Shown here: positions 32,503 to 41,123 of the stretch, piece by piece
How positions within the stretch are numbered: the stretch's first letter is position 1
How the letters are laid out: every line of letters starts with the position of its first letter
Assembly (NCBI RefSeq): GCF_003205835.1
Contig: NZ_CP029773.1
Location: forward strand, 2,698,501-2,762,500
Length of the DNA: 64,000 nucleotides
Direction of reading: 5' to 3'
From: Stenotrophomonas maltophilia
GTDB taxonomy: Bacteria; Pseudomonadota; Gammaproteobacteria; Xanthomonadales; Xanthomonadaceae
Notes under the pieces: model-generated
The model's database searches: none
The model's input: the letters and a program-made list of their open reading frames with translations, nothing else
What the model was told of the DNA's origin: nothing
Made by a program: the position numbers and the translations under genes

Positions 32503-33548
32503 GCACAGCGGCACCCATGGGCCTGTTCGAGCGCCACCTGACGCTCTGGGTCGCGCTGTGCATCATCACCGGCACGCTGCTCGGGCACTTCCTGCCCGTT
32601 GCTTTCGCCTCCCTGGCGGCGGCTGAAATGGCCAAGGTCAACCTTCCGGTGGCGGTGCTGATCTGGCTGATGATCATTCCGATGCTGCTGAGGGTGGATT
32701 TCGGTGCGATGCGCCAGCTGGGGCAGCACTGGAAAGGCATCGGGGTGACGCTGTTCATCAACTGGGCGGTGAAGCCATTCTCGATGGCGCTGCTGGGCTG
32801 GCTCTTCCTGCGCCACGTCTTTGCGGACTGGCTGCCCGCCGGCCAGATCGACAGCTACATCGCCGGCCTGATCCTGCTGGCGGCCGCGCCCTGCACGGCC
32901 ATGGTGTTCGTATGGAGCAACCTGTGCCGCGGCGATGCCAACTTCACGCTGAGCCAGGTGGCACTGAACGACGCGATCATGGTGGTGGCCTATGCGCCGG
33001 TGGTGGCGCTGCTGCTGGGGCTGTCGGCCATCACCGTACCGTGGGATACGTTGCTGCTGTCGGTCGGCCTGTACATCGTGGTTCCGGTACTGGTGGCCGC
33101 ATTGCTGCGGCGCTGGATCCTGTCGCGCCATGGCGAATCCGGGCTGCAGACGGCGCTGCGCCAGCTGGGGCCACTGTCACTGTCGGCGCTGCTGCTGACG
33201 CTGGTGCTGCTGTTCGGGTTCCAGGGCCGGCAGATCGTGCAGCAGCCGCTGGTGATTGCGTTGATCGCGGTCCCGATCCTGATCCAGGTCTATTTCACCT
33301 CCGGCCTGGCCTACCTGCTCAACCGGCGCTTGGGTGTGGCGCATTGTGTGGCCGGGCCGTCGGCACTGATCGGCGCCAGCAACTTCTTCGAACTGGCGGT
33401 TGCGACGGCCGTGGGCCTTTTCGGTGTCCACTCCGGTGCGGCGCTGGCCACAGTGGTGGGGGTGCTGATTGAAGTACCCGTGATGCTTTCGGTGGTGAAG
33501 ATCGTGAACCGGTCACGCAACTGGTATGAGGCGCGCGAGCGCGCTTGA
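32499..33548 (+). CDS. acr3: Arsenite efflux transporter Acr3
   Basis: The 349-residue inner membrane protein has ten helices of the Acr3 family. Signatures are MIIPMLLRVDFGAM, NWAVKPFSMALLGWLF and LLAAAPCTAMVFVWSNLCRG, with the Cys required for arsenite transport in TM4. It completes the arsR-arsC-acr3 operon. Confidence 0.94.
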   Translation: MSTAAPMGLFERHLTLWVALCIITGTLLGHFLPVAFASLAAAEMAKVNLPVAVLIWLMIIPMLLRVDFGAMRQLGQHWKGIGVTLFINWAVKPFSMALLGWLFLRHVFADWLPAGQIDSYIAGLILLAAAPCTAMVFVWSNLCRGDANFTLSQVALNDAIMVVAYAPVVALLLGLSAITVPWDTLLLSVGLYIVVPVLVAALLRRWILSRHGESGLQTALRQLGPLSLSALLLTLVLLFGFQGRQIVQQPLVIALIAVPILIQVYFTSGLAYLLNRRLGVAHCVAGPSALIGASNFFELAVATAVGLFGVHSGAALATVVGVLIEVPVMLSVVKIVNRSRNWYEARERA

Positions 33549-33709
33549 GGCGGCCATGCCGGAGGCGGCGGCGTCGTGCCCGAGCCGCCAGCTGCAACGC
33601 CGTGGAATGCGCCCTGCTGCTACGGTGACAGCTCAAAAGTCCGTTCACATTCCTTGATCCATACTCCACGGCACGACGCCGCATGCAGCGGCAAGGCCCG
33701 GAGGTTGCG

Positions 33710-34057
33710 ATGAACACCGCACGCTTGTTCGCCATTGCTTTGACCACGGCTGCCGCGCTGGCCGCGGCACCGGCCTTCGCCGATCCGCCGCACCATGCGC
33801 GCGGCAACGGGCCACCGCCGCACGCCGGTGGCCCGCACAATCGTGATGCGCCGCCGCCAGGCTGGCAGAAGAAGGCCTGGCGTCGCGGCGAGCGCCTGCC
33901 ATGGGCGGAAGTGGACCGCCGTTACTGGGTGGATGACTATGCGCGCTACCACCTGCGCGAGCCGGGCCGCGACCAGCGTTGGGTCCGGCAGTCCGATAGC
34001 GAGTACCTGCTGGTGGAGATTGCTACCGGGTTGATCATCGACGCGCTGCATCGTTGA
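33710..34057 (+). CDS. RcnB-like periplasmic protein
   Basis: The 115-residue protein has a signal peptide of about 24 (ending AAAPAFA), a Pro/His-rich linker (DPPHHARGNGPPPHAGGPHN) and the RcnB-type domain with WRRGERLPWAEVDRRYWVDD and YLLVEIATGLIIDAL. RcnB of E. coli modulates nickel and cobalt efflux; many relatives are uncharacterised envelope proteins. It appears to be a single gene; 33549-33709 holds no other gene. Confidence 0.82.
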   Translation: MNTARLFAIALTTAAALAAAPAFADPPHHARGNGPPPHAGGPHNRDAPPPGWQKKAWRRGERLPWAEVDRRYWVDDYARYHLREPGRDQRWVRQSDSEYLLVEIATGLIIDALHR

Positions 34058-34129
34058 ATGAGGGGATGCGCCGGGGCGCTGATGTAACGAAATGCCCCGG
34101 CAGCATCCCCTTGTCCCCGGAAGCTGCAG

Positions 34130-34666
34130 ATGCAGACATCAAGAGCACCACTCGCCCTCCTCGCGCTTCTGCTGTCAGCGTCTCCAGGCCATGCCGGCAA
34201 CAACAGTCCAGCCCACAGTCCAGCCGATGGAAAAGCCATCGAACAGGTGGTCGAATCGTTCCGCACCTCGCTGATCAACAAGGACAAGCCGACCTACATG
34301 AGCCTGTTCTTCTCGGACAAGGCGGAAGACATCGGCTGGCAGTTTGTCTCCGAGGATGTGCGCCTGCAGGACATCCGCAAGGCCAAGCCCGATGCGATCA
34401 AGGCACGGCAGATTCCCGCCAACAACTTCATCGCGCTGATCGACGGCGTCGTTGCGTCGCCGAAACCGAAGGAGGAGACATTCTCCAACACGAAGATCGA
34501 AACGGATGGCGATGTGGCCTCGGTGTCGTTTGACTACAGCTTCCACGACGATGGAGTGAAAACCAACTGGGGCAAGGAGATGTGGCAACTGGTCCGCACC
34601 GAGCGGGGCTGGAAGATCTTCTCGGTGATCTACTCGATGCGCGATTCACGCAGCCCGGCCGAATGA
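34130..34666 (+). CDS. Exported NTF2/SnoaL-like protein
   Basis: The 178-residue protein has a leader of about 22 (MQTSRAPLALLALLLSASPG) and then a cone-shaped NTF2-like domain. It has DGKAIEQVVESFRTSLINKD at the start, IALIDGVVASPKPKEETFSN in the middle and MWQLVRTERGWKIFSVIYSM at the end. Such domains bind small molecules or act as enzymes; no active residues stand out. Role unknown. Confidence 0.7.
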   Translation: MQTSRAPLALLALLLSASPGHAGNNSPAHSPADGKAIEQVVESFRTSLINKDKPTYMSLFFSDKAEDIGWQFVSEDVRLQDIRKAKPDAIKARQIPANNFIALIDGVVASPKPKEETFSNTKIETDGDVASVSFDYSFHDDGVKTNWGKEMWQLVRTERGWKIFSVIYSMRDSRSPAE

Positions 34667-34715
34667 GTGATCTGTCAGACTGGCGCCCACCGTTCACCTA
34701 CGCCAGCCAGACCCG

Positions 34716-35342
34716 ATGACCCGGATTGCCGACCTCAACGCCGACCAGCTCGCCCACCACGCGCTCAACATCTTCATCGCCCAGGGCCGTCACGTGGAAG
34801 GCGCACGGGTGATCTACCGGGCGCTGCAGCTGGACCCGGACCATCCCGCTGCACTGCGCTGCCTGAGCGATTTCCTGGCCCACCAGGGCACCGAGCCGTT
34901 CGCAGCGGCCACGCTGGAGCACGCCCTGTCCGGCGCCGTTCCACTGAATGACGATGCGCGCCGGATGCTGGATGACCTGCGCTTCCTCGACATCTGGTCC
35001 TGGGGATTCTCCCGGCACGTCTCCGGCGAAGCCAACCTCAGCGGCGAAGCATTCAAGAACCGCGAGGATTTCGTGTTCGATGGCCCGGCCTATGCGGCCT
35101 TCCTCAACACGGTCACCGAGCCGGCCGGTTCGTTGCTGGGCGCCTTCCAGGCCGCAGTCCGTATCTGCGGGTTGATGTCGGGCCTGCTGCGCCATCCGCA
35201 GAAGGACAATCCAGCGTTCGATGATGTGCTGCGTTCCTCCGCCTTCATCGAGACCGAGGCATACCCGGCATGGCTGGCCTCGCCGACCGACGATCTGGAT
35301 GCCCTCGACCAGGCCATCCAGGCACAGCGCCAGGCCGGCTGA
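34716..35342 (+). CDS. TPR-containing protein of unknown function
   Basis: The 208-residue cytoplasmic protein has a tetratricopeptide-like segment near the start (FIAQGRHVEGARVIYRALQL then DPDHPAALRCLSDFLAHQG). A helical C-terminal part follows that I do not recognise (RFLDIWSWGFSRHVSGEANL). It starts 49 bases after the NTF2-like gene. A GC-rich hairpin (CGGGCGTC/GACGCCCG, 35355-35382) follows the stop. Confidence 0.7.
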   Translation: MTRIADLNADQLAHHALNIFIAQGRHVEGARVIYRALQLDPDHPAALRCLSDFLAHQGTEPFAAATLEHALSGAVPLNDDARRMLDDLRFLDIWSWGFSRHVSGEANLSGEAFKNREDFVFDGPAYAAFLNTVTEPAGSLLGAFQAAVRICGLMSGLLRHPQKDNPAFDDVLRSSAFIETEAYPAWLASPTDDLDALDQAIQAQRQAG

Positions 35343-35424
35343 AGGAAAATCCAACGGGCGTCCGACGCTTTCCCGACGCCCGCCTGCACATCCTGTTGTG
35401 AGGTCAATTCATGGCAGAACCCGC

Positions 35425-35817
35425 ATGCAGCCACCTCACCCCAGGGACAGCGGCAAGTACCCGCATGGCAAGACCGGCCTTCGCCGCATCTTCCACACGC
35501 TGATCCATTCGCGCGACGGCTTCATCGCCACCTTCCGTGGCGAAGCGGCCTTCCGGCAGCTGTTGCTGCTGCATGCACTGCTGATGGTCGCGGCCTTCGT
35601 GCTGGACATCAGCACGATCGAGCGGGCCGTGGTGCTGGCCGTCTGCTTCATCAGCCTGCTGGTGGAACTGCTCAACTCGGCCATCGAAGCGGTGGTCGAC
35701 CGTATCTCGCTGGACCACCACCCGCTGTCCAAGAACGCCAAGGACATGGGCAGCGCCGCCCAGACCACCGCGCTGCTCATGGTCGGCACGGTGTGGGGCG
35801 TGATCCTGCTGGGCTAG
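35425..35817 (+). CDS. dgkA: Diacylglycerol kinase DgkA
   Basis: The 130-residue inner membrane enzyme has three helices and the catalytic signature VELLNSAIEAVVDRIS with KNAKDMGSAA. DgkA rephosphorylates diacylglycerol released during envelope glycan synthesis. The ATG at 35425 is the first in frame; the polar extension HPRDSGKYPHGK precedes the family core GLRRIFHTLIHSRDG. Confidence 0.93.
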   Translation: MQPPHPRDSGKYPHGKTGLRRIFHTLIHSRDGFIATFRGEAAFRQLLLLHALLMVAAFVLDISTIERAVVLAVCFISLLVELLNSAIEAVVDRISLDHHPLSKNAKDMGSAAQTTALLMVGTVWGVILLG

Positions 35818-35867
35818 GTCACACCCAAGCCGCCGGATGTGACCCAACGCTACCCCGCGTTGATGCG

Positions 35868-36788
35868 TTACTGCGTGGCCAGGGCGAAATCCAGACCCGC
35901 GCATACCGCTGCCACCTGGGCGTCGTTGCATTCCTGCGGGTTGGTGCGCGGGCTGTCCGGGTAGACCTCGGTGGTGGTGGCAAAGCGTGCGTCGGTGAAG
36001 CCGGCGCAGGCGCCGATCGAGCGCGACTCGCCCCAGACCACGCCCGGTGACTGCAGCGGCAGGCCGACCAGGTTGCCTTCGGCGTCGGCCGGGGCGATAT
36101 GGGTGACCGGGGCGACGGCGGTGATCAACGCCTTCTGGAACTCGGCCTGCGGGTCTTCGCTGTTGCCGATCACGTAGAAGCCATCCGGAATGGTGTCGCG
36201 CTCGAACGGCTTGCCGTCGCGGGCGCAGCGCGCTGGATCGAACTCGTGCAGGTCGCTGTCGGTGGTCTCGTGCAGGTCCAGGTGCACCAGCAGGTTCGGC
36301 TTGCGCTCAGCCACCCAGCGCATCAGCGCGGCGGCCTCTTCGATCTGGCCACCGTCACGGAAGCTGCGGTTCGGGTCGATGGCATCCGGGTTCCAGCGCT
36401 GGATGCGCTCGTAGCCCCACGGGCTGACGCACGGCGCCACGATCAGGTTCAGCCGGCCCAGGTAACGCTCGGCCTGCTGCTCCAGGAACTGCAGGGCACC
36501 ATGCACGCCGCTGGTCTCGTAGCCATGCACGCCGCCGGTGATCAGCGCGGTCGGCAGCGCCGGGTTCCAGTCGTGGTTGACCACGGCGAACAGCGGGTAA
36601 TGGTCCGGCGCATAGTCCAACTGGCCGTACTGGATCACATCGAAGCTGTCGTCCAGGCGTTCAAGGGCGGCCACCACGTCGTCGTGGTAGCTGCGCTGGC
36701 GCTGCTGGCGGGCCCGCCACTGTGCGCGTTCCGCGTCGCCCCAGGGCTGTCCGGGGGTGCCGATCGGGTAGAACTGCGCAACAGTCAT
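35868..36788 (-). CDS. M14 family zinc carboxypeptidase-like protein
   Basis: The 306-residue protein shows the M14 zinc ligands: H-x-x-E in GGVHGYETSG and the later His in LVHLDLHETTDSD. It has the substrate-contacting DPNRSFRD and a C-terminal general base Glu in ATTTEVYPDSPR. There is no signal peptide, so it probably acts in the cytoplasm on a small peptide or acyl-amino acid. Start at 36788 (MTVAQFYPIG). It stands alone between dgkA (convergent) and the DUF3348 operon (divergent). Confidence 0.85.
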   Translation of the reverse strand: MTVAQFYPIGTPGQPWGDAERAQWRARQQRQRSYHDDVVAALERLDDSFDVIQYGQLDYAPDHYPLFAVVNHDWNPALPTALITGGVHGYETSGVHGALQFLEQQAERYLGRLNLIVAPCVSPWGYERIQRWNPDAIDPNRSFRDGGQIEEAAALMRWVAERKPNLLVHLDLHETTDSDLHEFDPARCARDGKPFERDTIPDGFYVIGNSEDPQAEFQKALITAVAPVTHIAPADAEGNLVGLPLQSPGVVWGESRSIGACAGFTDARFATTTEVYPDSPRTNPQECNDAQVAAVCAGLDFALATQ

Positions 36789-36933
36789 TAGGTACTCCAA
36801 GGGTCGAACGGGATGGGTGCAGCCGGTCATTCTAAGCCTTGTCGCGCCTGCGGGTCCCCTCCCCCCGCCCCGCCTTCATCCAGGCCGGGTCATCTGGTTG
36901 TAAAATCAACGGTTTTTGGCCCCTCACCCCTTG

Positions 36934-37587
36934 ATGGCGAAAGCAGCGCAGCCGGTCCTGGGTGGACCGGAATTCCTCCGCCTGCTCGCCCGTCTCAGCG
37001 ACGGCGCGATGCCGGCCAGCAGTCCCGCCCTGACCGATCGCCTCGGCCAGTGGGTGGACTGGAGCCGTGCCGTGGCCCTGTCCGGGGCGCTCGGGGGACG
37101 CCTGCCCGAGCCGGGTGAGGCCACCGAAGCGGCCGAGGATGTGCTGGACGACTGCGCCCAGGCCCATGCCAGCCTGCTGGCCTCGATCAGCGAGGATGCC
37201 GAGGCCGAGCGCCTGCTGGACCTGGCCGAAGCCGCCGCCGCACCCAACTTCGCCTCGCTGCGCCAGCGCTACCGGGTGCTGCAGCAGGCGATCCAGACCG
37301 CCACCGGGCGCCTGCGCGGCCGCCTGCGCGACCAGCTGGTACAGGTCTCACCCGAGCTGGCACGGCTGGCCGAGGTCGATGCGGTGATGGAACAGACCCT
37401 CACCCCGCGCGAGCACAGCCTGCTGGCCACTGCGCCGGCGGTGCTCGGCGCCCGTTTTGAACGCGTGCACGGCCAGCCCGGCTGGCGCGCGGCCTTCCGC
37501 CATGACATGCGCACCCTGCTGCTTGCCGAGCTTCAGCTGCGCTTCCACCCGATCGAAGGGCTGCAAGACGCCCTGCGCTCCCACTGA
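36934..37587 (+). CDS. DUF3348-like protein, first gene of a putative ion-driven envelope machine
   Basis: The 217-residue soluble, largely helical protein has LGGPEFLRLLARLSDG at the start, RLGQWVDWSRAVALSGAL and a C-terminal FRHDMRTLLLAELQLRFHPI. It resembles the DUF3348 family, of no known function. No membrane segment or catalytic motif is visible. It precedes the MotA/ExbB-like gene by ten bases. The fixed order with a MotB-like partner and DUF2894 suggests a cytoplasmic component or regulator of the complex. Confidence 0.78.
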   Translation: MAKAAQPVLGGPEFLRLLARLSDGAMPASSPALTDRLGQWVDWSRAVALSGALGGRLPEPGEATEAAEDVLDDCAQAHASLLASISEDAEAERLLDLAEAAAAPNFASLRQRYRVLQQAIQTATGRLRGRLRDQLVQVSPELARLAEVDAVMEQTLTPREHSLLATAPAVLGARFERVHGQPGWRAAFRHDMRTLLLAELQLRFHPIEGLQDALRSH

Positions 37588-37597
37588 CCGGAACACC

Positions 37598-39862
37598 ATG
37601 TCCAGAACTGCTTTCCATGTCGTTGTTTTCCTTGTCGGCCTGCTGGCCGTGTGCTGGATCGGCATTGGCTACGTTTCGGTGCATCCGTTGGGTGCAGCGG
37701 TGGCGGCGATCATCGCGGCCTGCTACATCGCCGGTGGCGTGGAGCTGTACCGCTACCGCCAGGCCAGCAACGGCCTGCGCACTGCGCTGAGCGACCTGTC
37801 CAGCGCGAAGGAAAGCCTTGCCCCCTGGCTGGAACGCGTACCGGTGGGCCTGCGCAACGCCGTGCGCCTGCGCGTGGAAGGCGAGCGCACCGCCCTGCCC
37901 GCGCCGGTGCTGACCCCGTACCTGGTTGGCCTGCTGGTGCTGCTGGGCATGCTCGGCACCCTGCTGGGCATGATGGACACCCTGCGCGGCACCGGCCTGG
38001 CCCTGCAGAGCGCGACCGACATGGCCGCCATCCGCGGCTCGCTGGCCTCGCCCGTGCAGGGCCTGGCGGTGGCGTTCGGCACCTCGATCGCCGGTGTGGC
38101 CAGCTCGGCCATGCTGGGCCTGCTGGCAGCGCTGCTGCGCCGTGACCGCCTGCAGGCCGTGCAGCAGCTGGACCGTGCCATTGCCGGCGACCTGCACCCG
38201 TACTCGCAGGCCTGGCAGCGCGCCGAGTCGCTGCGACTGCTGCAGGCACAGTCCGCCGCGCTGCCGGCGCTGGTCGACCGCCTGCAGGCGATGACCAGCA
38301 CCTTCGAACAGCACAGTGCGGCCGCCAATGAGCGCCTGCTGGCCGGCCAGGCCGAGTTCCTGACCCAGAGCCAGGCGCTGCAGGAACGCCTGGCCGTCTC
38401 GCTGCAGCAGTCGCTGCGCGAAGGCGCCGAGGCCAGCGCCGCTGCCATCGGTGGCGCGCTGCAGCCGATGGCCGAAACCACGCTGGCCGGCCTGGCCCAC
38501 CATGGTGAGGCGCTGCATGCCCGTGTCGAACAGGCGGTGCAGCAGCAGTTGTCTGGCCTGAGCGACGGTTTCGAGCGCAGCCGCGTCGCCACCGAAGCCA
38601 GCTGGGCCAAGGTGGTGAGCGAGCAGACCCAGGCACAACAGGCGCTGGTGAGTGATCTGCGGCAGCACCTGCAGGCCTTCAGCGATGGCCAGGGCACCCA
38701 GGCCGAAGCACTGGTCGCGCGCATCGGCGAGCGCCTGCAAGCCGATGCCAACGGCAATGCCGAGGCCTGGCGCGCCGCCGCCGAACAGCAGCAGGCGTTG
38801 AATACCGCGCTGGTCGAACGCCAGCAGCAGGCGTTGCTGGACGCCAGCGAGCATCTGGACGCGCGTGCGCAGGCGCTGCTGCAGGCACTGGAACAGCACC
38901 ACAGCGCCAGCCAGGCGCTGCTGCAGGATCACGAACTGCAGCGTTCGCAGGATTGGCAGGCCGCGCAGGCCGCCGCCGCGACCGCGCACGCCGAACTGCA
39001 GGCCCGCCTGGACAACCGCGAGCAGCAGCGCCAGGCGCGCTGGGATGCGGTCAGCGCCGAACTGCAGCAGGCCCACGCCGGCCTGCAGGCCCAGCTGCAG
39101 GCCGGCGACGAACAGCGCCTGCAGCGCTGGAGCGATGCCCTGCAGCACGTTTCCACGGAGCTGGCCGAACGCCTGCAGGCCAACGGCGAACGCCTGGCCG
39201 CGCAGCAGCAGCAGGTCTGCGACACGCTGGCGGCCACCGCACAGCAGATCGGCGAAAACGGTCGCGCCCAGGCCAGTGCCACGCTGGCGGAAGTGTCCAC
39301 CCTGCTGCAGACCGCGGCCGCTGCACCGAAGGCCGCCGCCGACGTCATCAACGAGCTGCGCAGCACGCTCTCCGAGAGTCTGGTGCGCGACAACGCGATG
39401 CTGGAAGAACGCGGCCGGCTGCTGGCCACCGTGCAGACCCTGCTGGATGCGATCAACCATGCCTCGCACGAACAGCGCACCGCCGTGGACGCGCTGGTCG
39501 GTGGTTCGGCCGAGCTGCTGGAACGCGTCGGCAACCGCTTCACCGACCATATCGCCGCCGAGACCGGCAAGCTGGATGGCATTGCCGCAGCGCTCAGCGG
39601 CAGCGCCGGCGACGTCGGCCAGCTGGCCGGCACCTTCGGTTCCGCTGTCGAGCAGTTCGGCACGGCCTCGGCTGAGCTGTCCGGCCGCCTGGAGCAGATT
39701 GGCGGCGCACTGGATGCCTCGCTGGCCCGCAGCGACGAGCAGCTGGCCTACTACGTGGCGCAGGCACGCGAGGTGGTCGACCTCAGCCTGCTGTCGCAGA
39801 AGCAGGTGATGGAAGAACTGCAGCAGCTGGCCGCGCGCCGCGGCAAGGCCGGCAGCGCATGA
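37598..39862 (+). CDS. MotA/TolQ/ExbB-like membrane protein with a giant coiled-coil tail (DUF802)
   Basis: The 754-residue protein has four helices near the N terminus (about 6-26, 31-48, 107-127, 153-180). The last two resemble the ExbB/TolQ/MotA proton-channel helices: GMLGTLLGMMDTLRG and AVAFGTSIAGVASSAMLGLL, with Thr121 and Thr162 in pore-like positions. Residues 185-740 are almost all Gln/Ala/Leu-rich coiled coil, predicted cytoplasmic. Its stop overlaps the ATG of a MotB/OmpA-like gene. Together they look like an ion-driven 5:2 motor unit with a long intracellular tail, as in ZorAB of Zorya, but in a different gene context. Confidence 0.88.
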   Translation: MSRTAFHVVVFLVGLLAVCWIGIGYVSVHPLGAAVAAIIAACYIAGGVELYRYRQASNGLRTALSDLSSAKESLAPWLERVPVGLRNAVRLRVEGERTALPAPVLTPYLVGLLVLLGMLGTLLGMMDTLRGTGLALQSATDMAAIRGSLASPVQGLAVAFGTSIAGVASSAMLGLLAALLRRDRLQAVQQLDRAIAGDLHPYSQAWQRAESLRLLQAQSAALPALVDRLQAMTSTFEQHSAAANERLLAGQAEFLTQSQALQERLAVSLQQSLREGAEASAAAIGGALQPMAETTLAGLAHHGEALHARVEQAVQQQLSGLSDGFERSRVATEASWAKVVSEQTQAQQALVSDLRQHLQAFSDGQGTQAEALVARIGERLQADANGNAEAWRAAAEQQQALNTALVERQQQALLDASEHLDARAQALLQALEQHHSASQALLQDHELQRSQDWQAAQAAAATAHAELQARLDNREQQRQARWDAVSAELQQAHAGLQAQLQAGDEQRLQRWSDALQHVSTELAERLQANGERLAAQQQQVCDTLAATAQQIGENGRAQASATLAEVSTLLQTAAAAPKAAADVINELRSTLSESLVRDNAMLEERGRLLATVQTLLDAINHASHEQRTAVDALVGGSAELLERVGNRFTDHIAAETGKLDGIAAALSGSAGDVGQLAGTFGSAVEQFGTASAELSGRLEQIGGALDASLARSDEQLAYYVAQAREVVDLSLLSQKQVMEELQQLAARRGKAGSA

Positions 39863-40497
39863 GCGACGAGCTGGAGGTCGACGGCGGCTCGCACGCCCCG
39901 ATCTGGGCCGCCTTCGGCGACCTGATGTCGGTGCTGCTGGGCGCGTTCGTGCTGATACTGGTCGGTGTGGTTGCCGTGCAGCTGGAGCTGTCGCAGCGAC
40001 TGGACCAGGAAGTGAAGCAGCGCCAGGCCGAAGCCAAGCGCCTGCAGACCCTGGAACAGGCGCTGGCGGGCCCGCTGGCCGCCGGTCGCGTGACCCTGGT
40101 CGATGGCCGCATCGGCATCAGTGGCAGCGTGTTGTTTGCACTGAACTCGGACCAGCTGCAGCCGGAAGGCCAGGAGCTGCTGCGCAGCCTGGCTGCGCCG
40201 CTGGCCGCCTACCTGGGCACGCGCGAAGAGATCCTGATGGTCAGCGGCTTCACCGATGACGCGCCGGTGCGCGAAGGCAACCGGCGTTTCGCCGACAACT
40301 GGGAGCTGTCGGCACAGCGTTCGCTGACCGTGACCCGCACGTTGATTGCCGATGGCGTACCGGCTGACGCGGTATTCGCCGCCGCGTTCGGCAGCGAGCA
40401 GCCGGTCAGCTCCAATGCCAGCGAAGACGGCCGCGCGCGCAATCGTCGCGTGGAAATCGCGCCGATTCCCAAGCCCAGGGCCCCGGATGCCAAGTAA
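39859..40497 (+). CDS. MotB/ZorB-like protein: one helix plus OmpA peptidoglycan-binding domain
   Basis: The 212-residue protein has one N-terminal membrane helix (about 21-40, DLMSVLLGAFVLILVGVV) opening with Asp21, the position of the proton-carrying Asp of MotB/ExbD. A short coiled coil follows, then an OmpA-like domain (about 85-200) with VSGFTDDAPVREGNRRFADN, NWELSAQRSLTVTRTLIADG and a closing RNRRVEI. It would anchor the DUF802 protein to the cell wall. It overlaps both neighbours. Confidence 0.9.
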   Translation: MSDELEVDGGSHAPIWAAFGDLMSVLLGAFVLILVGVVAVQLELSQRLDQEVKQRQAEAKRLQTLEQALAGPLAAGRVTLVDGRIGISGSVLFALNSDQLQPEGQELLRSLAAPLAAYLGTREEILMVSGFTDDAPVREGNRRFADNWELSAQRSLTVTRTLIADGVPADAVFAAAFGSEQPVSSNASEDGRARNRRVEIAPIPKPRAPDAK

Positions 40498-40855
40498 GCC
40501 GCCCGCACTGGAGGGCCTGCGCGCACTGGTGCGCGACCTCGATGCGGGGTCGCGCTCGCTGCCGCATTACCCGCAGGTGCCGATGCTGCAGCAGGTGCAG
40601 CGCGAGTGGTCGGAACTGCGCAGCGAACTACAGGTACGCCGCTCGCTGCGCACCGAGGCCCCGGCCGATGGCGGTCCGCTGAATTCGGCGGTACTGGTGC
40701 AGCGCATGCTGGACACGATGCAGGCGACCAGCCCTGGCTACCTGCGGCATTTCATCGACTACGTGGACACCCTGTCCTGGCTGCAGGCGCTGCAGGATGG
40801 CGCCGCCAGCGGCGGTGATACCGCGAAGCCGAAGCGCACGCGCAAGCCGCGCTGA
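40487..40855 (+). CDS. DUF2894-like protein, last gene of the motor-like operon
   Basis: The 122-residue soluble protein starts MPSKPPALEGLRALVRDLDA inside the end of the OmpA gene (11-base overlap). It contains FIDYVDTLSWLQALQD and a basic tail, KPKRTRKPR. It resembles DUF2894, known to me only from this gene order. No enzyme motif is seen. Confidence 0.75.
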   Translation: MPSKPPALEGLRALVRDLDAGSRSLPHYPQVPMLQQVQREWSELRSELQVRRSLRTEAPADGGPLNSAVLVQRMLDTMQATSPGYLRHFIDYVDTLSWLQALQDGAASGGDTAKPKRTRKPR

Positions 40856-40865
40856 ACACCGATTG

Positions 40866-40941
40866 GTAGTGCCGGCCGCTGGCCGGCAGCTGCACATTGC
40901 CAGATGGGTCCACGTGGCTGCCGGCCAGCGGCCGGCACTAC
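40866..40941. repeat. SMAG inverted pair
   Basis: GTAG-headed SMAG and its mirror ending CTAC are separated by about 28 bases, directly after the DUF2894 gene. The dyad probably ends or protects the motor-operon message. Confidence 0.9.
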
Positions 40942-40973
40942 CCGTCGTGGTAGGCGCCTCACAACGAATGAAC

Positions 40974-40991
40974 ATGTCACCAGACAGTCAT
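40974..40991 (+). promoter_or_regulatory. Candidate Pho box
   Basis: ATGTCAC, CAGA, CAGTCAT matches the PhoB direct repeat CTGTCAT-N4-CTGTCAT at 12 of 14 repeat positions with the correct 11-base period. It lies 133 bases upstream of the TonB receptor ATG. An overlapping palindrome AGACAG-TCAT-CTGTCT is an alternative reading. The phytase-like gene in the same operon supports phosphate control. Confidence 0.5.
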
Positions 40992-41123
40992 CTGTCTAGC
41001 GCACCATTTTCACGTTGATCCACGGCGCCTGCAGCGTCACCGGTCGCATCGGTTGTCTCCCCTTTTGAACTCCATGAGCTCCGCGCCCGTGCGGTGGCTC
41101 GTGCCTGCCTGAGTGTCCGTAAC

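Noticed and set aside
35355..35382. Rho-independent terminator after the TPR gene
   Set aside because: A good 8-base GC hairpin but no T-run, so it is only mentioned with the gene.
37400..39550. 716-codon frame opposite the coiled-coil gene
   Set aside because: Its composition mirrors the Gln/Ala repeats of the real gene, and it has no start context or family.
36934..40855. Complete Zorya defence system
   Set aside because: Only the motor-like pair resembles ZorA/ZorB; no helicase, nuclease or ZorC-like gene is nearby.
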